Positions 1-5,578 of a DNA stretch of 6,399 nucleotides are shown here, in pieces. Origin of the DNA: Myxococcales bacterium (GTDB lineage Bacteria; Myxococcota_A; Polyangia; Polyangiales; Houyiibacteriaceae); the NCBI GenBank assembly GCA_030622585.1, contig JAUXFZ010000150.1:1-6399 (forward strand). Direction: 5' to 3'. Within the stretch, counting starts at the first letter, position 1. The number at the start of each line of letters is the position of its first letter. A program made the translations under genes and the position numbers. Below the pieces are notes generated by a model. The model saw nothing but the letters and a program-made list of their open reading frames with translations, was not told the origin of the DNA and ran no database searches.

Positions 1-2
1 AA

Positions 3-228
3 GCAGAAACAACACCGCCAACGGCGACGTCTGATCGTGTCTGTCGTACGTGCGAACCTGGCGAATACTGCGCAGGCGGGTCGGAACCGGCGATTCCGTG
101 CACTGGGACCACGTGGGACGACGACGGCTCGGCCTCTACTCCCTGCGTGCCTCTTACGGTTTGTACCGCGACTGAGTGGGAATCGACCCCGCCGACGCCT
201 ACTAGCGATCGCGTGTGCACGCCCGTCA
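3..228 (+). pseudogene. Cys-rich repeat protein, 3' portion, interrupted by the mobile element
   Basis: The + frame starting at base 3 is open from the window edge, so the start lies upstream, and it runs to a TAG at 249-251. It encodes a cysteine-, Thr- and Pro-rich stretch with two copies of a repeat, TPPTATSDRVC at the start and TPPTPTSDRVC at the end. Between them are CEPGEYCAGG, a PC-GTTWDDDG segment and CVPLTVCTATEWES. The pattern resembles the secreted Cys-rich repeats (ephrin-receptor/TNFR-like, disulphide-stabilised) found in large lipoproteins of myxobacteria. After TSDRVCTPV (last host codon 225-227) the repeat should continue as in CVPLTVCTATEWES, but the frame enters MLMAARN and stops inside the putative transposon end. 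I therefore read this as an interrupted gene. Location is probably extracellular or cell-surface, by analogy only; no signal peptide can be seen because the 5' end is outside the window. Confidence 0.72.
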
Positions 229-336
229 TGTTGATGGCGGCCAGAAACTAGGCCACTTCGCGCGGAGAAGTAGGCCACCCAAATATGTGCGAGCAGAGGG
301 TCCGCGGTTACAGATCGCGGTTTGGTAGGCCACCCC
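229..336. repeat. Putative IS21-type terminus with multiple terminal repeats
   Basis: The host frame breaks at about 228, and the sequence from 229 starts TGTTGATGGCGGCC, with the TG-first end usual for IS21-family elements. Three direct copies of TAGGCCAC follow at 249-256, 271-278 and 326-333; the last two extend to TAGGCCACCC. Copies one and two also flank a small inverted repeat, ACTTC (255-259) and GAAGT (267-271). IS21 ends are known to carry several copies of short IstA-binding sites, and this cluster fits that. It lies downstream of the last gene of the operon, so it would be the 3' end of the element. The exact boundary is uncertain by a few bases because the opposite end and the target duplication are not visible. 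Confidence 0.6.
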
Positions 337-338
337 CG

Positions 339-357
339 CTCCTGTGGTGGTCAGGAG
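339..357 (-). terminator. Possible hairpin downstream of the operon
   Basis: CTCCTG (339-344) and CAGGAG (352-357) are perfect complements around a 7-nt loop; beyond one G-G mismatch the pairing continues for two more base pairs. It lies downstream of the last gene in transcription order. There is no T-run after it on either strand, so a classical intrinsic terminator is not established; it could equally be part of the element's terminus. Confidence 0.25.
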
Positions 358-504
358 GGGCGGGATTGGAACGTGAGGCTGGTGCGGCTGGCTGGTGTGC
401 CGCTGCCGATCCTCGATGCCGGCCTGGAGAGCCTGTCGCGGAATATTCCTGCGGACGATGCTCATCGAGAGAAAGCTGTTTTTGCAATGCAGACCCATGA
501 ACCG

Positions 505-546
505 TTTGGTTCGTGGATTTGATTCGTATGGTTCGTTTGGTTGCGG
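505..546. repeat. Degenerate TTTGGTTCGT repeat patch
   Basis: Three imperfect, contiguous units read TTTGGTTCGTGG (505-516), ATTTGATTCGTATGG (517-531) and TTCGTTTGGTTGCGG (532-546). The patch is less GC-rich than its surroundings and sits just beyond the last stop codon of the operon. It could be a subterminal binding site or slippage-derived sequence; nothing further can be said. Confidence 0.35.
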
Positions 547-581
547 CCCAGCGGTCGCGATGAGTGCCTCGGTCGCGAAGG

Positions 582-1082
582 TCACACGCTGTCATCGTCA
601 TCGGCGGCGAGGGCTTCTCGTATGCAGCGGCGTATGGTGGCGGCATCGTGCTCCTCGAAGTCCTCGGCCGTCGTCAGTGGCTGCGAAGGCCGCGGCACAG
701 GCCGTGGCGGCAACGAGAGGACCTGGAAGCGCGTGCCGTCGTAAGCGATGAGATCCTTGGCTATGAGGGCGTTGCGCGCGTCGAGGTAACGCTCGACCGG
801 CAGCTCCAGGAGCGAGCACAACGAGTCGTAATGATAGAACGAGATGCCATTGCGGTCGCCGACGAGAACCAGCAGCAGGTACAGGGCGAGCTCATCACGG
901 GTGAGCGAGACGAAGAAGCCGTCGCGCAGGAATCGATTGGGGAGAAAACAGAACCCCTGACCGTCAATACGCCGTATGCGGCCGGGTACGATGGGCTCGC
1001 GAATGTGGTTGGGACCATCTGAGCGGTGGTGCTTGCCGCGGCGACCGGTGAGTTGGCCGCGGAATGAAGGGCGGTCACTCAT
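582..1082 (-). CDS. Winged-helix DNA-binding protein, accessory to the IS21-like operon
   Basis: This gene encodes 166 residues. I place the start at the ATG at 1082 and not at the longer frame to 1409. This ATG overlaps the istB TGA as ATGA, has AAGAGG five bases upstream (1088-1093), and the extra N-terminal frame would lie inside istB. Residues 1-40 are basic and probably disordered. Residues about 43-125 look like a winged helix: FCFLPNRFLRDG, then a helix LTRDELALYLLLVLV, a recognition-type region around SFYHYDSLCSLLELP, a helix DARNALIAKDLIAY and a closing strand FQVLSLPPRP. The tail is acidic (DDDDSV). I recognise the general pattern of a replication-initiator/DnaD-like winged helix, which I recall beside some IS21-type genes, but not a named family. 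A DNA-binding or regulatory role in transposition is likely but inferred. Confidence 0.8.
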   Translation of the reverse strand: MSDRPSFRGQLTGRRGKHHRSDGPNHIREPIVPGRIRRIDGQGFCFLPNRFLRDGFFVSLTRDELALYLLLVLVGDRNGISFYHYDSLCSLLELPVERYLDARNALIAKDLIAYDGTRFQVLSLPPRPVPRPSQPLTTAEDFEEHDAATIRRCIREALAADDDDSV

Positions 1083-2050
1083 GTACGCCTCTTGGTGCGT
1101 GGGCCAGCAGGGCGTTTGCGTGAACGTGCCTTTGACCGGCGGTGCGGTGCGGCTGTCTTTGCGGTCCGTGGTTTCTTCGAAGGCGACTGCTTGGCCGCAA
1201 CCGAAGGTGTAGCTGCAGCCACCGCCTTGGTTGTAGCCACCGCCTTCGATGGGCCGGCGGCCTGCTTGGCCTTCGCGGTCTCCTGCCGATGCGCGTGGTC
1301 TCTCCAGCTGGGCCCGTTGATCACGATGACGTGGCTGCGATGGATCAGGCGGTCGAGCAGGGCGGTGGCGCCGAGCTGGTCGTCGAGGTAGTCGGCCCAC
1401 GCCTCCCACGGAATGTTGCTGGTGATGATCGTGGAGCGGTTCTCGTCGTAGCGAGGGAGAAGCACTTTCTGGACGAGGCCAGAACGGCTGGCTTCCTTGC
1501 GCTCGACTTGCTCGAGCCCCACCTCGTCAATGATGAGCAGCTCAGCCCGGACGTAGGGTTTCAGCGCCTGAACCAGCGTGTCATCGGCCAGGCTGGCATT
1601 GAGGCGCGAGAGCATTTTGGCGCTCGTGGTGTAGAGGACCCGGCGATTGGCGACACAAGCCGAGAGGCCGAGAGCCTTGGCAATGTGGCTCTTGCCTGTG
1701 CCACTCATGCCAGCCAGGAGAATGTTCTTACCTTGGTCGATGAAACGCAGTGTGTTGAGCTCCATGATCAAGTCGCGATCGAGAGACGCTTGAAAAACGA
1801 AATCGTAAGCCTCGAACGTCTTGTGTTCTGGCAAGCGCGACTGACGAAAACGGCGCTCGACTCGACCTTCGAGCCTGCGCCGCACCTGGGGCTCGAGCAG
1901 ACGCCAGAGCCATTCCAGTCGCGTCTCGGCACCGCCCGGCTCAGCGAGTGATTGTTCCAAGGCGTGGCGCACCTGACCAAGCCCGAGGACATCGAGGCCC
2001 TCGATGATCGTGTTGAGCAATCGGTCAGGTGGTGGGCTCTTCTTCGGCAT
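1079..2050 (-). CDS. istB: IS21-type helper AAA+ ATPase IstB
   Basis: This gene encodes 323 residues. IstB assembles as an ATP-dependent oligomer on target DNA and recruits or activates IstA. An N-terminal helical domain (about 10-75) precedes the AAA+ core. Visible motifs are Walker A GMSGTGKS (114-121), Walker B LLIIDEVG (171-178), a sensor-1-like STIITSN (206-212) and the arginine-containing LLDRLIHRSHVI (231-242). The ATG at 2050 has GAGGAG seven bases upstream (2058-2063) and overlaps the end of istA by 26 bp. The usual IstB is about 250 residues. Here the core ends near 252 and is followed by a roughly 70-residue Lys/Ala/Pro/Arg-rich tail resembling a histone H1 tail, which is unusual and should bind DNA non-specifically. 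The ATPase motifs are intact, so it is expected to be active. Confidence 0.95.
   Translation of the reverse strand: MPKKSPPPDRLLNTIIEGLDVLGLGQVRHALEQSLAEPGGAETRLEWLWRLLEPQVRRRLEGRVERRFRQSRLPEHKTFEAYDFVFQASLDRDLIMELNTLRFIDQGKNILLAGMSGTGKSHIAKALGLSACVANRRVLYTTSAKMLSRLNASLADDTLVQALKPYVRAELLIIDEVGLEQVERKEASRSGLVQKVLLPRYDENRSTIITSNIPWEAWADYLDDQLGATALLDRLIHRSHVIVINGPSWRDHAHRQETAKAKQAAGPSKAVATTKAVAAATPSVAAKQSPSKKPRTAKTAAPHRRSKARSRKRPAGPRTKRRT
1088..1093 (-). promoter_or_regulatory. Ribosome binding site deciding the start of the winged-helix gene
   Basis: On the minus strand AAGAGG stands five bases before the ATG at 1082. With the ATGA overlap to istB it fixes this start over the longer upstream frame and supports translational coupling. 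Confidence 0.55.
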
Positions 2051-3605
2051 CGCTGGACTCCTCGGTGCGCTCCGGCAAGCACGCGTCGCCGGTACGCAGC
2101 GTCTCGTAACTGCACAGAGGTCGCTGCACGACCGGATGGTCCCGCATGATCTCGCCGATGCGTGCCCGCGTACCTTCGGCGAGCTGCTGTGCGAGTGAGC
2201 GCGGGCGGAAGCGCGCTTCGAGGATGCGCTCTACCGCACGGGCGTCGTACGCGTCGTATCTGAGGGCGTGCTCGACCGCTTTGGCAATGTCGTCCGCCGA
2301 CCAGGTGAGCTGGAGGCCCAGGATATGGGTAAGCTCTGGCCCCGGGTAACGCTTGGCGGTGCGCAAGCGCTCGGCAAATTCCTCGGCTGCCGGTCCCCAT
2401 GCCGCCACACGTTCGCACAACAGTGTGACATCGTAGCGGCCGCGCGGTCGACGGGCAGCGTCTCCCTTGGCGCGCACGCCGGCGCCATTGGGCAGGCGCT
2501 CGTGCTCAGCGAGGCGGTGAACGCCGCGATCAAAAATCTCGATCTTCTCGGGGCCAACACACAGATAGACGAGCTCACCGACATGCTCGTCCGGCACACG
2601 GTAGAAGTTCGTCTCGTGCTGCACATAGCCCTGTGTGTCCACCAGTCGGATCACGACGTCCCGCGTATCGTACGGCCTGGCTGGCAGTGGCTGCAGATAG
2701 GACCGCTCCTCAGCGAGCATCTCCCACAGCGGCCGTTTGGTCACCGGATGTGGCCGTTGCATGGCTCGCTCGCGTGTCCACCACGCGAGCACCTCGCGGA
2801 ATTGTTCCACGCTGTAGAAGCGCCGGCCGTTGAGCAGGTTACACTCCGCGTACCAGAATGGGCGCTCGACCTTGCCCTTGTAACGTCCACACCTGCGCGG
2901 AGCGATGTTCATCACCAGGTTGTAGTAGGCCGCGAAGTCAACGAAGCGCAGGTTCAAGATCGGACGCTTGCACTCCCAGCGATTGACCACGCCAGGCATC
3001 GAGTCGGTGACGCCTTCGTGCGGCACGCCACCGAAGTCCTCGAAGCTCTGCTCGAGGCAATTGAGCACCGTGGTCTGCTTTGTGTTCTCCTCCGCCCGGA
3101 ACGAGCGCCCCCGCGACCAGCTCAACGTGCAGCTCCACAGCTGGATCTTCAAACCGCCCTCGAGCTCATAGGGCGACCAGTCGAATTGCGCCTGCTGCCC
3201 CGGCGGCGTTTCCACCACCTCGTAGACCTCGACCTTCGGCTTTCGCTCGGCGTGCAGCTGCCGCAAGTGCTCACGCACGATGGTGTAGCCGCCGGTGAAG
3301 CCTCTAGCCACGAGCATCTCGTGCAGACGTATCGCTGTGAGGTTTTCGTGCAACGTCAAGGCCGCGTCGATGTCCTTCTCGTACTCATCCAGCTTCGACG
3401 GGCGCGGCGCGCGTGGCGGGCTCAGCTCTCGCTCGATGGCCGACTCTCCTTGCGCTCGGCGCTGCTCCTGCTGCTGCAGAATGCCCTTGACGGTGTCGCG
3501 GGCAATGCCGAGCGCGCGACTGATGGCGCGCTGCGATTCGCCGCGACCCTTGCGGCGGACCACCTCGTACACCAGGTGCTGGCGGTCATCACGACGGCTG
3601 GGCAT
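2025..3605 (-). CDS. istA: IS21-type transposase IstA (DDE integrase)
   Basis: This gene encodes 526 residues when started at the ATG at 3605; a frame extension to 3677 exists but lies within the ParB-like gene. The start at 3605 is preceded by AGGAGG (3618-3623). IstA cuts and joins the element ends. An N-terminal helix-turn-helix with ESQRAISRALGIARDTVKG (about 23-41) would bind the ends. It is followed by a second helical DNA-binding region and an RNase H-fold catalytic core. The expected acids are all present: D142 in QFDW, D201 in VTDS and E247 in KGKVERP, spaced 59 and 46 residues apart as is normal for the family. After the core come the LAEERSYLQPLP segment and a beta-rich domain near 315-360 (NFYRVP). 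The acidic tail EERTEESSDAEEE is encoded partly in the overlap with istB. Its length is typical for IstA and it looks intact. Confidence 0.95.
   Translation of the reverse strand: MPSRRDDRQHLVYEVVRRKGRGESQRAISRALGIARDTVKGILQQQEQRRAQGESAIERELSPPRAPRPSKLDEYEKDIDAALTLHENLTAIRLHEMLVARGFTGGYTIVREHLRQLHAERKPKVEVYEVVETPPGQQAQFDWSPYELEGGLKIQLWSCTLSWSRGRSFRAEENTKQTTVLNCLEQSFEDFGGVPHEGVTDSMPGVVNRWECKRPILNLRFVDFAAYYNLVMNIAPRRCGRYKGKVERPFWYAECNLLNGRRFYSVEQFREVLAWWTRERAMQRPHPVTKRPLWEMLAEERSYLQPLPARPYDTRDVVIRLVDTQGYVQHETNFYRVPDEHVGELVYLCVGPEKIEIFDRGVHRLAEHERLPNGAGVRAKGDAARRPRGRYDVTLLCERVAAWGPAAEEFAERLRTAKRYPGPELTHILGLQLTWSADDIAKAVEHALRYDAYDARAVERILEARFRPRSLAQQLAEGTRARIGEIMRDHPVVQRPLCSYETLRTGDACLPERTEESSDAEEEPTT
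2058..2063 (-). promoter_or_regulatory. Ribosome binding site of istB
   Basis: GAGGAG on the minus strand lies seven bases before the ATG at 2050, inside the end of istA. It supports the chosen start and the 26-bp overlap. Confidence 0.6.
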
Positions 3606-4698
3606 CCGTTGTCTCTTCCTCCTGTGCGTTTTGTCCGGCAGCACGATCGCGCGCGCGACTGCGACCATGAGAGACATCGTCGAGCTGCGTGAGGATTCTG
3701 CGCCCAGCCGTTGTCGCCTGTCCCAACAGCGGCGTCAGGATCCGCGCCTCTTCACCCCTCAGACCCTTGGGCGCGTGACTCATCACGCTCCGGCCAAGGC
3801 GAAAGGCGGCACCCTCAAAACCCAGCAAGCTCTTGCGTAGGTCGTTGCCGCCTGGACTTAGCCGGCTGTCTGTCTTGCTTGCATTTGCGGTCTGCTCGGC
3901 AGGCTCGATTGCGAGGTAGCGCAGAGGGTCCGCGAGCACTTCCCGGCGCTCGCGCGGGTCGTCGGTGGCGAGCAGTCTCTGTGCCAGGCGTGCCGCCTGC
4001 CGGCTCAACAGCCCGTGCTCACGCACCGCTCTCGCTGCGTTGATTTGGAGGCCGCTTGGTAAGCGGCCAAGCTCCCGCGCTACCGCTGGAGCAAGAAGTC
4101 CCAGTCGCAGGTCACTTTGTAGTTCCTCTGCCAATTGCTCGACCAGGCGTAGGCGGTGGCAGACCCACGACTGCTCATGTCCCACCATAGCCCCCGCCTG
4201 CGCCTGTGTGAGACCATGCTCGCGACACAGCCGGCGCATCACCCAACCCTCTTCCAGTGCGCACATGCCCCGCTGCGCCGCGTTTGAACGCAGCATCATC
4301 GCCAGTGCCATCGGCCCATCGAGGGCGAGCAAGCTCGTGGTCAAGTGAGCGAGTCCGAGCTCGCGTGCCACCCGCACGCGTTTGAAGCCGTCGACCAAGA
4401 CCCGCCGCCCCGGCTCTACCTTGGTTGCCGCCAGCACTGGTTGCAGCATCCCCTCGCGTACAACCGAAGCCCGAAGCCGCGTGACCTCCGCCGGGTGGAG
4501 CAGACGCAACGATGCCAAGCGCAGATCAAGCTCATCGAGCACGACCTGTTCCACCCGCTCCGTTATGACGCGCGTCATAAGGACCATCTCCCCGCTGTCA
4601 CTCACCTTCTCGCCCTCGCCTTTGCGGTTGGATGCAGGCGCGGATTCACGCGTGCCATGACTCTGTGCTTGCTCGGTCAGGCCAAGTGCCATCGTCAT
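3589..4698 (-). CDS. ParB/KorB-like DNA-binding protein, accessory to the IS21-like operon
   Basis: This gene encodes 369 residues. A ParB N-terminal domain spans about 55-150: LRLLHPAEVTRLRASVVREGMLQPVL (start of the domain), VLVDGFKRVRVARELGL where canonical ParB has the GERRxRA box, and NAAQRGMCALEEGW where it has the ENxQRxxLxPxEEA box. The KorB-like helix-turn-helix follows at about 162-186 (LTQAQAGAMVGHEQSWVCHRLRL). A helical region with AVARELGRLP then leads into a basic, low-complexity C terminus. The GERR box is changed to DGFKR, so CTP binding and clamp sliding are uncertain. No ParA is present, so a normal plasmid-partition role is unlikely; regulation of the operon or binding of element DNA is a better guess. 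The ATG at 4698 overlaps the preceding TGA as ATGA. A second ATG at 4692 lies better spaced behind GGGGGA. The end overlaps istA by 17 bp. Confidence 0.85.
   Translation of the reverse strand: MTMALGLTEQAQSHGTRESAPASNRKGEGEKVSDSGEMVLMTRVITERVEQVVLDELDLRLASLRLLHPAEVTRLRASVVREGMLQPVLAATKVEPGRRVLVDGFKRVRVARELGLAHLTTSLLALDGPMALAMMLRSNAAQRGMCALEEGWVMRRLCREHGLTQAQAGAMVGHEQSWVCHRLRLVEQLAEELQSDLRLGLLAPAVARELGRLPSGLQINAARAVREHGLLSRQAARLAQRLLATDDPRERREVLADPLRYLAIEPAEQTANASKTDSRLSPGGNDLRKSLLGFEGAAFRLGRSVMSHAPKGLRGEEARILTPLLGQATTAGRRILTQLDDVSHGRSRARDRAAGQNAQEEETTDAQPS
3618..3623 (-). promoter_or_regulatory. Ribosome binding site deciding the istA start
   Basis: AGGAGG on the minus strand lies 12 bases before the ATG at 3605, with a purine-rich GGAAGAG continuation that narrows the spacing. 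It favours this ATG over the in-frame upstream ATG at 3677. Confidence 0.5.
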
Positions 4699-5324
4699 TC
4701 TCCCCCGAACCAGACGGCCAGCTCATGCCACGAGGTCGGCAACGGCGAGAGATGGTCACGCTCCTCGTCGAAGACTTGGGCAATCGAACGGCCAGGCTGG
4801 CGGGGATGCGGCAAGCACGCCGTCCCTCGTATCAATTCGCGCAGCGCAATGTTGCCATGGAACAGCCCGGTTCTGCGTGGGCGGTGAGCCGCCATGCTCA
4901 GATACGTGAGCGCGCTCGATGCTGGCCCTCGATATCGGCCGCTCCATATGCCCAGCTGCGACGACAGGTGGCGGGCAGTCACTTCCAGTTGCTCGGCGAA
5001 GTACTGCCTGCGGCCGTCCCACTGCAGCACGCGGCAGTCGGGCTCCTCGAACAACCACCGGCGGGGCGAGCCGCCGAAGTGGTAGGCAGCGTGGATGAGT
5101 GCCCAGCTGAACGCGGCCGTCGAGGCGTTGAAGCCCACCCACTGCGCCCACAGCGCGTGTGAATAGCGCAACACGACGGCCACCAGGCCTACTTCGCCGA
5201 TGGTTGCAAACCCCACATGGGCCACGGTCTTGGTCGCTTCGTGTGGAGCGGGTACCGCAGAGGGCGGCTCGACGCGACGCGGGTAACGATTCCCTCGAGA
5301 CATTCTCCCAGTCCGCGCGCTCAT
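4695..5324 (-). CDS. IstA-like RNase H-fold protein without catalytic acids
   Basis: This gene encodes 209 residues and has no helix-turn-helix region. Residues 33-145 align by eye with the catalytic core of the IstA encoded downstream: VGFATIGEVGLVAVVLRYSHALWAQWVGF with its first strands, AALIHAAY-type helix plus HFGGSPRRWLFEE with FEDFGGVPHEGVTDS, and SGRYRGPASSALTY with CGRYKGKVERPFWY. The later FDEERDHLSPLP (185-196) matches LAEERSYLQPLP. The three acids are replaced: G38 for the first Asp, E93 for the second and S136 for the Glu, while spacing (55 and 43 residues) is kept. It should therefore fold like an integrase core but not catalyse. The frame is intact and overlaps both neighbours by 4 bp (ATGA), which suggests a maintained structural, end-binding or inhibitory partner of IstA and not decay. 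It is not a named family that I recognise. Confidence 0.78.
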   Translation of the reverse strand: MSARTGRMSRGNRYPRRVEPPSAVPAPHEATKTVAHVGFATIGEVGLVAVVLRYSHALWAQWVGFNASTAAFSWALIHAAYHFGGSPRRWLFEEPDCRVLQWDGRRQYFAEQLEVTARHLSSQLGIWSGRYRGPASSALTYLSMAAHRPRRTGLFHGNIALRELIRGTACLPHPRQPGRSIAQVFDEERDHLSPLPTSWHELAVWFGGE

Positions 5325-5578
5325 CGCTGTCGTCTCGGCGGTACGATCGACCCATCAAGAACAGTCGCGCGGTCGAGCCTGAACCTGCGCTCGACCTTGC
5401 CGCGCCTGGACTGGCGACGCGTAGACATGTTGTCGTGCCACACCACCTGCGGCCCCCAGCACGTGAGTGCGTTGTGGATGCTCTCCAACATGCCGTCTCG
5501 CGACCAAGTCGCGGACACTGGCACGTCGAGCACACAGATCTGGAGAGGCGCCACGCTGTCACCCGGAATCGAGGCCAT
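5321..5578 (-). CDS. Small integrase-like protein, possible IstA fragment
   Basis: This gene encodes 85 residues from the ATG at 5578, preceded by GGGAG three bases away. A longer frame to 5833 exists, but its extra part lies within the zinc-ribbon gene and has poor, Arg-rich composition. Visible segments are a strand-like LQICVLDVPVSATW, a helix GMLESIHNALTCWG, then VVWHDNM (48-51 region, D49), and RRGKVERRFRL (E63). The order Asp, helix, HDN, GKVER resembles the DDE landmarks of IS21 transposases, but the second Asp to Glu distance is only about 14 residues against 46 in IstA here, so a normal active site is not possible. It could be a deleted or specialised integrase fragment, or an unrelated basic DNA-binding peptide. 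It overlaps the upstream gene by 20 bp and the downstream one by 4 bp (ATGA). GC-rich third positions support it being coding. Confidence 0.6.
   Translation of the reverse strand: MASIPGDSVAPLQICVLDVPVSATWSRDGMLESIHNALTCWGPQVVWHDNMSTRRQSRRGKVERRFRLDRATVLDGSIVPPRRQR

Larger units (their letters stand above)
336..581. other. 3' tail of the element, probably non-coding
   Basis: Between the terminal repeats and the stop of the winged-helix gene I see no convincing gene. A minus-strand frame of 119 codons (585-226) begins with GTG overlapping the upstream TGA as GTGA. However, its last part is simply a translation of the terminal repeats and its composition shows no recognisable domain, so I treat it as doubtful. 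The stretch holds a hairpin at 339-357 and a degenerate TTTGGTTCGT repeat patch at 505-546. It may act as transcript end or as a transposase-binding extension of the terminus. Confidence 0.4.

Noticed and set aside
37..234. 65-codon + strand frame starting ATG-like at 37
   Set aside because: It is an out-of-frame shadow of the Cys-rich frame that starts at base 3, with Arg-rich, featureless composition.
229..546. CRISPR array suggested by the spaced TAGGCCAC copies
   Set aside because: The repeats are only 8-10 bases, unevenly spaced (22 and 55) and lie at a transposon end; no cas genes are present.
1083..1409. N-terminal extension of the winged-helix gene to 1409
   Set aside because: The extension would overlap istB by over 300 bases in a Pro/Arg-rich frame; the ATG at 1082 with its own ribosome binding site and ATGA overlap is far more plausible.
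1142..1951. 269-codon + strand open frame
   Set aside because: Antisense shadow of istB with no domain pattern.
3606..3677. Alternative istA start at 3677
   Set aside because: It adds 24 residues inside the ParB-like gene with no family match, while the ATG at 3605 has AGGAGG upstream and begins directly before the helix-turn-helix.
2268..3692. Long (474-codon) + strand open frame
   Set aside because: It lies antisense to istA, whose domains and catalytic residues are clear; long antisense frames are expected in GC-rich coding DNA.
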